Source: Flavobacterium endoglycinae
GTDB taxonomy: Bacteria; Bacteroidota; Bacteroidia; Flavobacteriales; Flavobacteriaceae
Length of the DNA stretch: 64,000 nt
Direction of reading: 5' to 3'
Assembly (NCBI RefSeq): GCF_017352115.1
Contig: NZ_CP071448.1
Coordinates: forward strand, 1,258,501 to 1,322,500
Part shown: positions 1 through 8,588 of the stretch, one piece after another
How the letters are laid out: every line of letters starts with the position of its first letter
How positions within the stretch are numbered: the stretch's first letter is position 1
Notes under the pieces: model-generated
Told to the model about the DNA's origin: nothing
Databases searched by the model: none
Seen by the model: only the letters and a program-made list of their open reading frames with translations
Translations under genes and position numbers: made by a program

Positions 1-858
1 ATTGTAAAGTTCCCATCGTACTTTTTCGTCCTGCGGAATCGTAAAGGTATCTTTTCCTTCTTTTGTAGAAAAATAAACATAACCCCATTTTTCAGGTTCA
101 TGCATATTTATAACGCCCATTGGCGACCAAACCCAGTTGTACTCTGACAGAAATTTTCCGTCAGCGCCTTTCTTGCGTTCGTATTTACCATCAACAATAG
201 AATGATCCCAGTTTACTCTTGAGAAGTTTACACGCCAGAATTTATCGGCTGGAACGTTTTGATCGTAATAGGAAGTTTTGTAAGCAGACCACGGAAGCGC
301 CATTTCAAGCACCCAGCCCTGATCTGTATCATTAGGATTATTAAGGGTTCCGTGAATTTTAACTGCCGATTTTAAACCGGGAATATTCCAGTCGTTTAAA
401 ACCACAAGATCTTCGCGGTATGGTTTTGATAAAAATAGATCCCAAGCAGTGTTTAAGGCGTTTATTTCTAATTCGTAATAGTTAAAAGTGTCGCTGTCGG
501 GATCTATAAAAACTTCAAAATCGTTGTTGTAAAAAATAATGGTGTCACGCTGCTTTAAATTGGCCCAAACATGCGGCTCATCAATCTTTGCTAAAATATA
601 AAAATTGGTTTCATCCCAGAGCATTTTAACTTTTGTAGCGTACTTTGGTTTTACATCATTTTCGATATCTTCAAAAAGATCTGTCCATTCTGCTTTACTC
701 CATGATGGATCAGATTCGTCTCCGTCAATAACAATGGGACTTGTGATTTTTGAGGCTGTGTACGTTTTAGGCACAATTGTTTTTTTCTTCGGCTGCGAAA
801 AAACGAGTGCCGAAGAAAAAACTAAAACAATTGTTAACCACTTAAATTTTAGAAACAT
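1..858 (-). CDS. CBM9-like carbohydrate-binding protein, 3' part outside the window
   Basis: Reading from the ATG at 858 toward position 1 gives 286 codons without a stop, so the gene runs off the left edge. Residues 1-21 form a signal peptide (MFLKFKWLTIVLVFSSALVFS), so the product is exported. The part after about residue 35 has the pattern of CBM9-like domains (PIVIDGDESDPSW near the start, then FEVFIDPDSD, and GWVLEMALPW further on), which bind sugars in the periplasm or at the surface. It starts 8 bp after the GH130 stop and is the last visible gene of the GH92-symporter-GH130 operon, so a role with the same glycan is likely. The family is clear; the ligand is not known. Confidence 0.8.
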   Translation of the reverse strand, partial: MFLKFKWLTIVLVFSSALVFSQPKKKTIVPKTYTASKITSPIVIDGDESDPSWSKAEWTDLFEDIENDVKPKYATKVKMLWDETNFYILAKIDEPHVWANLKQRDTIIFYNNDFEVFIDPDSDTFNYYELEINALNTAWDLFLSKPYREDLVVLNDWNIPGLKSAVKIHGTLNNPNDTDQGWVLEMALPWSAYKTSYYDQNVPADKFWRVNFSRVNWDHSIVDGKYERKKGADGKFLSEYNWVWSPMGVINMHEPEKWGYVYFSTKEGKDTFTIPQDEKVRWELYN

Positions 859-866
859 GGATTTTT

Positions 867-1832
867 TTATAAACTGTTATCTTTTGTAAACTGAATTACT
901 TCGCTTAATTTTCCGAAAGCAATCGCAACTGCTGTATCTGCTGCACCATAATAAACTGCCAGCTTATCTTCTTCTGTATCATGTAAAGCAGCACATGGGA
1001 AAACTACGTTTGGAACATCTCCCACCATTTCATAAATCTCTGCAGGTCCTAACAAATAAGGCTGTGTTCTGTATTTTACTTTATCTGGAGAATCTATATC
1101 TAAAAGTGCTGATCCCATTGCGTAACGGAAACCGTTGCAGGTATTGATAACTCCGTGGTAGATCATTAACCAGCCTTCGTTAGTTAAAATAGGAATTGGT
1201 CCTGCTCCTACTTTTGTACACTGCCATGCGCTTTGCTCAAACGGACTTGGTTTCATTACTAATCTGTGTTCGCCCCAGTATTTCATATCTGGGCTGTAGC
1301 TGATCCAGATATCTCCAAAAGGGGTGTGTCCGTTATCACTTGGACGGCTTAACATGGCGTATTTACCGTTTATTTTCTGAGGGAATAAAACTCCGTTTCT
1401 GTTGAATGGTAAAAAGGCATTTTCGCACTGGAAAAACTCTTTAAAATCAAAAGTATATCCAATTCCAATTGTTGGTCCGTTGTACCCGTTGCACCACGTA
1501 ATCCAGTAACGGTCTTCGATCCAGACTACACGAGGATCATATTTATAAGCAGATTCGATCATATCGGTATTACCTGACTGCATTACGATTGGTTCGTGGT
1601 TGATTTCCCAATCGATTCCGTTTTTACTAAAGCCGGCAAAAATATTCATTTGAACCGCTTTATTATCACATCTGAAAACACCTGCATATCCGTCGCCGAA
1701 AGGCACAACTGCACTGTTAAAAATACTATTTGAAGATGGAATCGCATATCTGTTGATAATTGGATTTTCAGAATATCTCCACATTACATCTTTACTGTTT
1801 TCGGGTCTGTCTTGCCAAGGAATACTGCTCAT
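867..1832 (-). CDS. GH130 family glycoside phosphorylase (mannosyl-GlcNAc type likely)
   Basis: The 321-residue protein has no signal peptide and is expected in the cytoplasm. It has the five-bladed propeller pattern of GH130, with the likely general acid Asp99 in [11 protein letters not shown]130 enzymes phosphorolyse beta-mannosides. The N-terminal segment ([19 protein letters not shown]) looks like subfamily 2, which includes the Bacteroides enzymes that split Man-beta-1,4-GlcNAc from the N-glycan core. The neighbouring GH92 mannosidase and symporter fit that reading: the disaccharide would be imported and cleaved to mannose 1-phosphate and GlcNAc. The ATG at 1832 is the only sensible start. 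The subfamily is judged from memory of motifs, so a mannosyl-glucose or mannooligosaccharide phosphorylase remains possible. Confidence 0.85.
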   Translation of the reverse strand: MSSIPWQDRPENSKDVMWRYSENPIINRYAIPSSNSIFNSAVVPFGDGYAGVFRCDNKAVQMNIFAGFSKNGIDWEINHEPIVMQSGNTDMIESAYKYDPRVVWIEDRYWITWCNGYNGPTIGIGYTFDFKEFFQCENAFLPFNRNGVLFPQKINGKYAMLSRPSDNGHTPFGDIWISYSPDMKYWGEHRLVMKPSPFEQSAWQCTKVGAGPIPILTNEGWLMIYHGVINTCNGFRYAMGSALLDIDSPDKVKYRTQPYLLGPAEIYEMVGDVPNVVFPCAALHDTEEDKLAVYYGAADTAVAIAFGKLSEVIQFTKDNSL

Positions 1833-1866
1833 TTTTTTTATTTTTTGTTTATTGTTTTATTTTATT

Positions 1867-1998
1867 GAAACACATAGGAAACATAGTTTTTAAAATTTCA
1901 AAAAAGGGGCGTCAGTATGTAAAAGTTTAGTTATGTGTGGAATACTTCTTTTGGTTACTGCTTTTTTAAACATAAAAACTGATGTTTCTAAGTGTTTA
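1867..1998. repeat. Degenerate copy of the AACACATAG palindromic repeat
   Basis: The left arm (AAACACATAGGAAACATAG) and right arm (ATGTTTCTAAGTGTTT) are imperfect inverted copies, separated by AT-rich sequence that includes a ggggcgtcag segment. Better copies lie at 17579-17858 and 50358-50503. All three are intergenic. This one occupies the start of the 351-bp gap between the GH130 and symporter genes. Confidence 0.6.
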
Positions 1999-2097
1999 TT
2001 TTTATTTAATTTATTATTCTTAACGTATAGAAGCATAGAGTTACTTGTGTGGTCTTCGACTTCGCTCAAACTGACAAACATTAAGCAATTTTCTGCT

Positions 2098-2205
2098 CTA
2101 CAATCTTTCTTCTTGCCTCTATACTCTTTCTTCTATACTCTTTCTTCTTTTCTACAATCTCTCTTCTTGCATCTATACTCTTTCTATTCTTCAATCTTCC
2201 TAACT
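2098..2205. repeat. Pyrimidine-rich tandem repeat, about 54-bp period
   Basis: Two units begin with CTACAATCT at 2098 and 2152. Each carries CTTCTTGC and one or two copies of TCTATACTCTTTCT. On the minus (coding) strand the tract is purine-rich and would lie in the mRNA between symporter and GH130. It completes the 1833-2183 gap, which also holds a CTTCGACTTCGCTCA fragment near 2053-2067. No gene is seen in the gap. Confidence 0.6.
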
Positions 2206-4061
2206 TTATCTAACCACGTGAATTTTAATATCGCTGTAGTTACTAAAAACACGATTAAGGCTGCTATTGCTTTTGGATAATCTCTGATAATGAAGAAAAT
2301 CGGAAGCAGGATCATACTGGACTGCCACACAATTCCAATTGCACAGTTCATCATATCCAGCCAGAAATCATTGTTTTTTTCGAAAGACTGATCTTCTGCT
2401 TTTAATTGTTTATAAACCGGATTCCAGAATCCCCAAGGTCTTACGTTGGAATAAAACGATTTTAAAACTTCCATTTCTGTCGGCTGGCTCAAGTATGTTC
2501 CTAAAAGACAACCTAAAATTGAGAATCCGAATATTAACGGGAACAGGTAAATGGCCTGAACTTGTGATAAATCGTATAAGAAAGAACCTTCGGTTAAATT
2601 GGCTTTGTTCATCCCTAAAATAAACTGCAGTGAAGCAATGATTAATCCCGCAAACATTCCCCAGAAGTACCCCCAGCCGTTAAAACGCCACCAAATCCAT
2701 TTTAAGAAATTCGCTGCTACGTAACCTCCGTACAAAGCACTTGTAATCCACAGCGTTAAAGAGTTGATAGAATCTGCAAAGAATCCCATGAAAACTCCTA
2801 AACCTACTACAAGAAAAGACGAAATCTGGCTTACTTTAATATAGTGTGCATTTGAAGCTACTGGTTTGAAATATTTTTTATAAATATCATTTACAATATA
2901 GGCAGGACCAGCGTTTACGAATGCTGAGAATCCGGACATAAAGGCGGCTAATAAACCAGCTAAAAGAATTCCTTTAATCCCAACCGGAATGTATAAATTG
3001 ACCACTTTTGGCATTAATAATTCTAAATCAGCTCCTGTTAATCCAGTATTTGCATTTAACTCAGGCGTTAGGTTTACTAAGGCAATTACCACGATTCCGG
3101 TAATTAATAAATATCTTGGAATAAATAAAATCAGGTTGGTAAAACCACTCATGTAAGCAGCTTCTTTTACTGATTTTGTAGAAAGAACTCTTTGTAAATC
3201 GTAACTTGGTGTTGGTCCTGCCACACTCGCGAAGAATCCTTTGAATAAGGTCATTCCGATGAAAGCACCAAACATTTTGTAACCTTCTGTATCAATTAAA
3301 GTATTGAAAGTTTGGAATTTATCACTCCACTGGGTTTCAAACTGCCAGCCAAAGAAAACATTTTTCCATTCTGGTGTTATAATTGAATTAATCTGAATAT
3401 CAGTATAATTGATAAAAGCGTAACCTGCAATTAAAACTCCGGCTACAATCATAATTAAATACTGTACTACTTCTGTTGCTACCACAGAGAACATTCCGCC
3501 TTTTACTGTATAAATGGTCGTTAAGAAAATAATTAACAAGGCATAAGAACGCTCAGATGTCAATAAAACCATATCGCCGTAATGCAGCGTTAAATCCCAA
3601 GGAAGAATAATGGTTACAAATTTCCCGATTCCTTCAAAGAAATACGCGATGAAACCAATTGTCGAGATAATCGCAAAAATCGCTACAATAATATGAGATG
3701 CTTTTCCGGCTTTGTCACTTCCAAAACGTGTTAAAATCCATTCAGAACCGGTCATTACTTTTGATCTTCTAATCCAAACAGCAAGGAACATCATGACGAA
3801 AATCTGGTTCCATATCGGCCACAGCCACATAAACATGAAACTTTTTACTCCGTATAGAAATAAAACGCCAATCATCCAGGAAGTTCCCGAAACATCGAAC
3901 ATTCCAGATCCGTTACTAAGACCTAAAAAGTACCATTTGATTGTTTTTCCTCCTAGGAAATAGTCATCAAGTCCTTTTTTTGCTTTTCTTGAAATCCAGA
4001 TTCCTATACTTACCGAGAGCAGAATGTATGCTACGATTATCGATACGTCAATAATATCCAT
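2184..4061 (-). CDS. Sodium:solute symporter (SSS family)
   Basis: The 625-residue protein is almost wholly hydrophobic with about 13-15 membrane helices, starting MDIIDVSIIVAYILLSVSIG. It has SSS-family features such as the DYFLGGKTIKW loop after helix 1 and the GFSAFVNAGPAYIVNDIYKKYF segment characteristic of the later helices. SSS proteins import sugars or other solutes with sodium. It sits 40 bp after GH92 and ahead of GH130, so it probably imports the product released by the periplasmic mannosidase, for example a Man-GlcNAc disaccharide or mannose. The substrate is inferred from context only. The ATG at 4061 is well placed before the first helix. Confidence 0.9.
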   Translation of the reverse strand: MDIIDVSIIVAYILLSVSIGIWISRKAKKGLDDYFLGGKTIKWYFLGLSNGSGMFDVSGTSWMIGVLFLYGVKSFMFMWLWPIWNQIFVMMFLAVWIRRSKVMTGSEWILTRFGSDKAGKASHIIVAIFAIISTIGFIAYFFEGIGKFVTIILPWDLTLHYGDMVLLTSERSYALLIIFLTTIYTVKGGMFSVVATEVVQYLIMIVAGVLIAGYAFINYTDIQINSIITPEWKNVFFGWQFETQWSDKFQTFNTLIDTEGYKMFGAFIGMTLFKGFFASVAGPTPSYDLQRVLSTKSVKEAAYMSGFTNLILFIPRYLLITGIVVIALVNLTPELNANTGLTGADLELLMPKVVNLYIPVGIKGILLAGLLAAFMSGFSAFVNAGPAYIVNDIYKKYFKPVASNAHYIKVSQISSFLVVGLGVFMGFFADSINSLTLWITSALYGGYVAANFLKWIWWRFNGWGYFWGMFAGLIIASLQFILGMNKANLTEGSFLYDLSQVQAIYLFPLIFGFSILGCLLGTYLSQPTEMEVLKSFYSNVRPWGFWNPVYKQLKAEDQSFEKNNDFWLDMMNCAIGIVWQSSMILLPIFFIIRDYPKAIAALIVFLVTTAILKFTWLDKVRKIEE

Positions 4062-4101
4062 TTATTTTTTTGTTGTTAGGTTAGTTTTGTTTTTGTTTTG
4101 T

Positions 4102-6345
4102 TTATTTTTTAATTCCCCAGTTTTTATTCGGCTGCGGCCCCATTACAAAATGTAATTTTCCTCCCGCTAAAATCTGCTGATGTGTGATTGCTGTTTGATT
4201 GAATGCCTGACCGTTTAATATTGCCGACTGGATGTAATAATTTTTGTCTGAAACATTTTCTGCTTCGATTACAAATGTTTTTCCATCTTCAAGATTAAGG
4301 GTTGCTTTTTCGAAAATCGGACTTCCAATTTCGTATTCTCCCGAAGCCGGATTCATTGGATATAACCCCATTGAACTGAAAACGTACCATGCCGACATTT
4401 GTCCGCAGTCTTCGTTGCCGCTTAATCCGTTTGGTGTTGTATTGTATTGTGTGTCTAAAATGTGACGAACCCAATATTGTGTTCTCCAAGGCTGGCCCGC
4501 GTGATTGAACATATATGCAATGTGGTGGCTTGGTTCGTTTCCGTGCGCATACTGCCCGATTAATCCCGAAATATCTGCCGAAACATTGTTTCCTGTAATT
4601 TCTGAACTTTCTGTAAATAGTTGTTCTAAACGTTTTGTAAAGATTTCATTTCCACCATGAATCGAAATTAAATTATCGACATTATGAGGTACAAACCAGC
4701 TGTGCTGCCATGCATTTCCTTCTGTATAATCAGTATGTTCTCTGTGGTTAGAATGTTTAGGATCAAAAGGTTCGTTCCAAGATTTTCCATCTTCAGATTT
4801 TCCTCTCATGAATCCTGTTTTTGAATCAAATAAATATTGATACGCCTGAGAACGTTTTAAAAAAAACTGGTAATCTTCGGTTTTTCCTAATGCTTTTGCC
4901 ATCTGCGCCACACACCAGTCATCATAAGCATATTCTAACGTGATGGTAACTGATTCGTCTAATACATTATAAGGAATATAACCGTATTTTTTGTAGAAAT
5001 TCAATCCTCTTTCGTCCTGCATCATAGTCGTTTTCATGGCCTGATATGCTTTTTCGGCATCAAAACCTTTGATACCTTTTAAATACGCATCGACGATTAC
5101 AGGAATGGAGTGATAACCTGTCATGGTATTGGTTTCATTAGCATATAATGTCCAAACCGGAAGTATTTTTTTAACATCGTAATATGTCAGCATTGAGTTT
5201 ACAATGTCTGAAGTTTTGTCTGGCGCTAATAAAGTCAATAAAGGATTTTCGGCTCTAAAAGTATCCCATAGTGATAAGGTCGAATAAGCGGTATAATCTT
5301 TTGCTCTAACAATTTGATCATCCTCTTGTCTAAATTGACCGTTTTTATCACTATAGGTTACAGGGGCAACTTGTGCGTGATACAGCGCAGTATAGAAAAT
5401 CGTTTTTAACGAATCTACTGGTGTTTCAACTTTAATTTTACTTAATGCGTTATTCCAAATCGAAGAAGCTTTTGTTTTTGTTTCATCGAAATTGATTTTT
5501 GGATCGTCTAAATTGTCTTTTGCGTTGGCTATACTTACTGATGAAAGCGCCACTTTTACAAACAATTCATTTGAGTTTTTCGAATCAAAAAATAATTGTG
5601 CCGAAGTATTTTCTCCGTCAGCTTTTTTAGCAGTAACGATTTGTTTATCAGCAGTTAAAACTGATTCCGAAATGGGTTTTGAAAATTTCGCTACAAAAAA
5701 TACTTTTTGATTTTGCGCCCAGCCTTTACTATAACGGTAACCACTAATGGTGTATTCGTCTTCAATTGTAATTCCTGTTTTTAGGGCCTTATCCCAATTA
5801 ATAGCAAATCCTAAATCGACCACAACAGATTGTTTGTCATTTTTAGCAAATGTGTATTTGTGATAAGCTGTTCTTTGTGAAGAAGTTAATTCTACATTGA
5901 TCTTAGGATCCTCAAGAAAAACCTGGTAAGAACCCGGTGTTGCTTTTTCGTTAACATGATGGTATAATGATTTATAAGGTAATTGATCGCGTGAAGTTGT
6001 TTTGATTGTTAAATCGACTTTTTTATTGGTTGGCATGAATAAAATATCGGCCAGATCTCCAATTCCAGTTCCGCTTAAGTGTAAATGACTGAAACCAGAT
6101 ACAATAGAATCTGAATAATGATATCCTGAACACCAATCCCAGCTTGAGATTCCGTTATCTGGACTTACCTGAAGCATTCCAAAAGGAACAGTTGCTCCTG
6201 GATAAGTATGCCCATGTCCGCCTGTCCCAATAAAAGGATCTACATGGCTCACAAAATTATTTTTGTGATTCGTATTTTTGTTTACTTTTATTTTACAACT
6301 TGTAACCAGAATTACAAATAAAAGCGGCAGAATAAAATTCTTCAT
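4102..6345 (-). CDS. GH92 alpha-mannosidase lipoprotein
   Basis: The ATG at 6345 gives MKNFILPLLFVILVTSC, a lipoprotein signal with the lipobox LVTSC. A longer frame would begin at a TTG at 6354, which is less likely. The mature 740-residue protein matches GH92 over its full length: FVDPFIGTGGHGHTYPGA-like start, TEGNAWQHSW with the likely catalytic acid Glu, and GNEDCGQMSAWYVFSSMGLYP with the Asp of the catalytic centre. GH92 enzymes are calcium-dependent inverting exo-alpha-mannosidases acting on N-glycans or yeast mannan. The gene heads the minus-strand operon with the symporter, GH130 and CBM9-like genes and is divergent from the LytS/LytTR pair. The linkage preference cannot be read from sequence. 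Confidence 0.93.
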   Translation of the reverse strand: MKNFILPLLFVILVTSCKIKVNKNTNHKNNFVSHVDPFIGTGGHGHTYPGATVPFGMLQVSPDNGISSWDWCSGYHYSDSIVSGFSHLHLSGTGIGDLADILFMPTNKKVDLTIKTTSRDQLPYKSLYHHVNEKATPGSYQVFLEDPKINVELTSSQRTAYHKYTFAKNDKQSVVVDLGFAINWDKALKTGITIEDEYTISGYRYSKGWAQNQKVFFVAKFSKPISESVLTADKQIVTAKKADGENTSAQLFFDSKNSNELFVKVALSSVSIANAKDNLDDPKINFDETKTKASSIWNNALSKIKVETPVDSLKTIFYTALYHAQVAPVTYSDKNGQFRQEDDQIVRAKDYTAYSTLSLWDTFRAENPLLTLLAPDKTSDIVNSMLTYYDVKKILPVWTLYANETNTMTGYHSIPVIVDAYLKGIKGFDAEKAYQAMKTTMMQDERGLNFYKKYGYIPYNVLDESVTITLEYAYDDWCVAQMAKALGKTEDYQFFLKRSQAYQYLFDSKTGFMRGKSEDGKSWNEPFDPKHSNHREHTDYTEGNAWQHSWFVPHNVDNLISIHGGNEIFTKRLEQLFTESSEITGNNVSADISGLIGQYAHGNEPSHHIAYMFNHAGQPWRTQYWVRHILDTQYNTTPNGLSGNEDCGQMSAWYVFSSMGLYPMNPASGEYEIGSPIFEKATLNLEDGKTFVIEAENVSDKNYYIQSAILNGQAFNQTAITHQQILAGGKLHFVMGPQPNKNWGIKK

Positions 6346-6466
6346 ATAAAACAACCTTAATTTAACTTTAAATTTATATAAACTGGCTTTTTATTAAAAC
6401 TTATTTAGACGGATAACATATAAACTTAGATAAACATCAAAAAAAGTCACAAAACACCCTCAGATT

Positions 6467-7525
6467 ATGAATTTCAATTCTAGCAAATTATATCGCATCC
6501 CTTTGCATTATCATATCATCTTTTGGCTGACTTATTTCTTATTTAATACTTTTAGGTGGGGAAGTTATTTTAATGATTATGTCTATTCTTTTAAGACGAA
6601 TCTGCTGGGATTTCCAATTCACATGACGCTGTGTTATTTGAATATTCTAATCTTTATGCCGTATTTGGTGTACCGAAAGAAATATGTACTGTATGTTCTT
6701 GCTGTTTTTTCGGCTATTTTTTTAATGGTCGTTCTAAAATTCAATCTTACCTATTTATTAATCACACATGATGTCTGGCCGGAAGGACCGCAGACTATCG
6801 ACAAACTGACTTTAAATTATACGATTGATATGATGATGGGAGAATTGTATGTAATGACTTTTGTTACGGCAATTAAAATCACATTGGATTTCTTGAAAGA
6901 ACAAAAACGTGTAACCGATCTTGAAAAATCACAGTTAGAAACTGAACTGCTTTTCTTGAAGTCACAGATTTCTCCGCACTTTTTCTTTAATACCTTAAAT
7001 AATATTTATTCGCTTTCTGTAGAAAAATCAAATAAAACGCCAAAAATTGTTCTGAAGCTTTCTGAGTTAATGCGTTATATGCTTTATGATACAAGCGGTA
7101 AAAAACAGAGTTTAGAAAACGAGATTTTATGCATTCAAAATTACCTTGATCTTGAGCGAATTAGAAATGACGAAAGGCTCGAAGTAAATATGGAAGTATC
7201 GGGAGATATTCACGACAAGGAAATTTCTCCAGTGATTCTGCTGACATTTATCGAAAATGCTTTTAAGCACGGTGTAAACAAAAACACGGGAAAAGTACGT
7301 ATTGATATTGATTTTAAAGTGAAAGGTGACTTTTTGCATTTTACCATTTCGAACCCGACACCAGAAATTACGCAGCATAAAGACAATTTTAACAAGTCAA
7401 GTGGTATAGGAATTGAAAATGTTAAAAAAAGACTTGAATTAGGTTATAATAAAGATGACTATAAGCTTTCTTTTAAAAATAAAAAGAATATTTTTGTCGT
7501 GAAACTTGTGATTAAAGTAACCTAA
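6467..7525 (+). CDS. LytS/YehU-type sensor histidine kinase
   Basis: The 352-residue protein has about four N-terminal membrane helices (residues 14-140) with no large periplasmic domain, a short coiled coil, and the His_kinase motif LKSQISPHFFFNTLNNIYSL with phospho-acceptor His171. An HATPase domain follows (FIENAFKHG, then SSGIGIENVKKRLEL). It would phosphorylate the LytTR regulator whose gene starts 73 bp downstream. The gene is divergent from the GH92 operon with a shared 121-bp intergenic region, so it is a candidate regulator of N-glycan genes. The signal it senses is unknown. The ATG at 6467 is unambiguous. Confidence 0.9.
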   Translation: MNFNSSKLYRIPLHYHIIFWLTYFLFNTFRWGSYFNDYVYSFKTNLLGFPIHMTLCYLNILIFMPYLVYRKKYVLYVLAVFSAIFLMVVLKFNLTYLLITHDVWPEGPQTIDKLTLNYTIDMMMGELYVMTFVTAIKITLDFLKEQKRVTDLEKSQLETELLFLKSQISPHFFFNTLNNIYSLSVEKSNKTPKIVLKLSELMRYMLYDTSGKKQSLENEILCIQNYLDLERIRNDERLEVNMEVSGDIHDKEISPVILLTFIENAFKHGVNKNTGKVRIDIDFKVKGDFLHFTISNPTPEITQHKDNFNKSSGIGIENVKKRLELGYNKDDYKLSFKNKKNIFVVKLVIKVT

Positions 7526-7598
7526 AAACAGCTTTTCCTCGTATATAAGTTTATCTGCTAAATTATTTTTTCGCTCAAAAATAACTAAGATTAAAGAA

Positions 7599-8312
7599 AT
7601 GAAAATAAAATGTTTGATTATAGATGATGAGCCATTGGCAATCAACGTTATTAAAAATTACTTAGAACCGCTTGAAAATTTTGAGGTAATAAATACTTTC
7701 AGTAACCCAATCGAGGGATTGAATTTCCTGAAAAACAATACGGTTGATGTAATTTTCCTGGATATTAACATGCCTGTTCTGGATGGAATTAATTTTATCA
7801 AAAGTCTCGACAATCCGCCTTTATTAGTAATTACAAGTGCCTATAGCCAGTTTGCTATTGAAACTTACGAATTGGATGTTCTAGATTATCTGGTAAAACC
7901 AATTGAGTTTCCAAGGTTAATGAAAACACTGAACAAAGTCAGCAAAAGACTTGAAAACAAAGGAAATTCTGTTCAGGAAAGCAGTGGCGACAGTCCGTTT
8001 ATTTTCGTGAAGATTGATAAAAAGAGAATGAAAAAGATTTTCTTCAACGAAATTTTAGTGATCGAAAGCTTAAAAGATTATTTAAAAATCAACACCACAA
8101 CTGGTAAATATATTATTCACAGCACTTTATCCGATTTTACAGATTTACTTCCCGAAAAAAACTTTTTAAGAATCCATAGATCGTACACAATTGCCATTGA
8201 TAAAATAGACGCTGTTGAAGGAAACAGCATTGAGATCGAAGGACTTCGCTACGTAATTGGAAGATCGTATATCGATCATGTAAAGCAAAGAATTTTGAAC
8301 TCTTCTATTTAG
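7599..8312 (+). CDS. LytTR-type response regulator
   Basis: The 237-residue protein has a receiver domain at residues 1-120 with phospho-acceptor Asp55 in VIFLDINMPVLDG, the switch Thr/Ser in LLVITSA and Lys in YLVKPIEF, and a LytTR DNA-binding domain at about 135-235 (FLRIHRSYTIAIDKIDAVEG, IGRSY near the end). It forms a two-component pair with the LytS-type kinase upstream. Such pairs in Bacteroidota control adjacent transport and metabolism genes. Its likely targets are the divergent GH92 operon and possibly nagB. A rho-independent terminator follows at 8362-8401. Confidence 0.92.
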   Translation: MKIKCLIIDDEPLAINVIKNYLEPLENFEVINTFSNPIEGLNFLKNNTVDVIFLDINMPVLDGINFIKSLDNPPLLVITSAYSQFAIETYELDVLDYLVKPIEFPRLMKTLNKVSKRLENKGNSVQESSGDSPFIFVKIDKKRMKKIFFNEILVIESLKDYLKINTTTGKYIIHSTLSDFTDLLPEKNFLRIHRSYTIAIDKIDAVEGNSIEIEGLRYVIGRSYIDHVKQRILNSSI

Positions 8313-8361
8313 GGAAAAGTTATAAGTAAGAAGTTAGATGTTAAACGTCTAATTTTATGAG

Positions 8362-8401
8362 ACCTTTGTCAGAATTTGATATTTTGACAAAGGTTTTTTT
8401 A
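8362..8401 (+). terminator. Rho-independent terminator after the LytTR gene
   Basis: The stem ACCTTTGTCA (8362-8371) pairs with TGACAAAGGT (8385-8394) and is followed by a run of T. It lies 50 bp after the regulator stop. Confidence 0.85.
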
Positions 8402-8430
8402 TGCCGTTAAATGAGGAAAAGCTTTGCGCC

Positions 8431-8454
8431 CTTCGACTTCGCTCAGGGTGACAG
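8431..8454. repeat. Single arm of the CTTCGACTTCGCTCAGG repeat
   Basis: The sequence CTTCGACTTCGCTCAGGGTGACA lies in the convergent gap between the LytTR and nagB genes. The same word occurs near 2053 and, as an inverted pair, at 15165-15184 and 15249-15271. Confidence 0.65.
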
Positions 8455-8495
8455 ACAAAGAACAAACTTCTAACATCTAACTTTTATAAAAACAC

Positions 8496-8525
8496 AAAAA
8501 AAAATGCAGCCAACCACGGCTGCAT
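8496..8525 (-). terminator. Rho-independent terminator after nagB
   Basis: ATGCAGCC (8504-8511) pairs with GGCTGCAT (8518-8525) around a 6-nt loop. On the minus strand it is followed by eight T (8496-8503). It lies about 63 bp after the nagB stop. Confidence 0.9.
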
Positions 8526-8588
8526 TCAAAACTTGGTAACTAACCAAATAAACCACATGAAATAGTTTATTATATTTTAAAGATTTTC

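Noticed and set aside
1933..2280. Open frame of 115 codons on the plus strand between GH130 and the symporter
   Set aside because: It reads through the pyrimidine-rich tandem repeat and into the antisense of the symporter gene; the low-complexity Leu/Phe/Ser/Tyr composition has no domain pattern.
4295..4489. Overlapping minus-strand frame inside the GH92 gene
   Set aside because: It lies wholly within the GH92 coding sequence in another frame and shows no family pattern.
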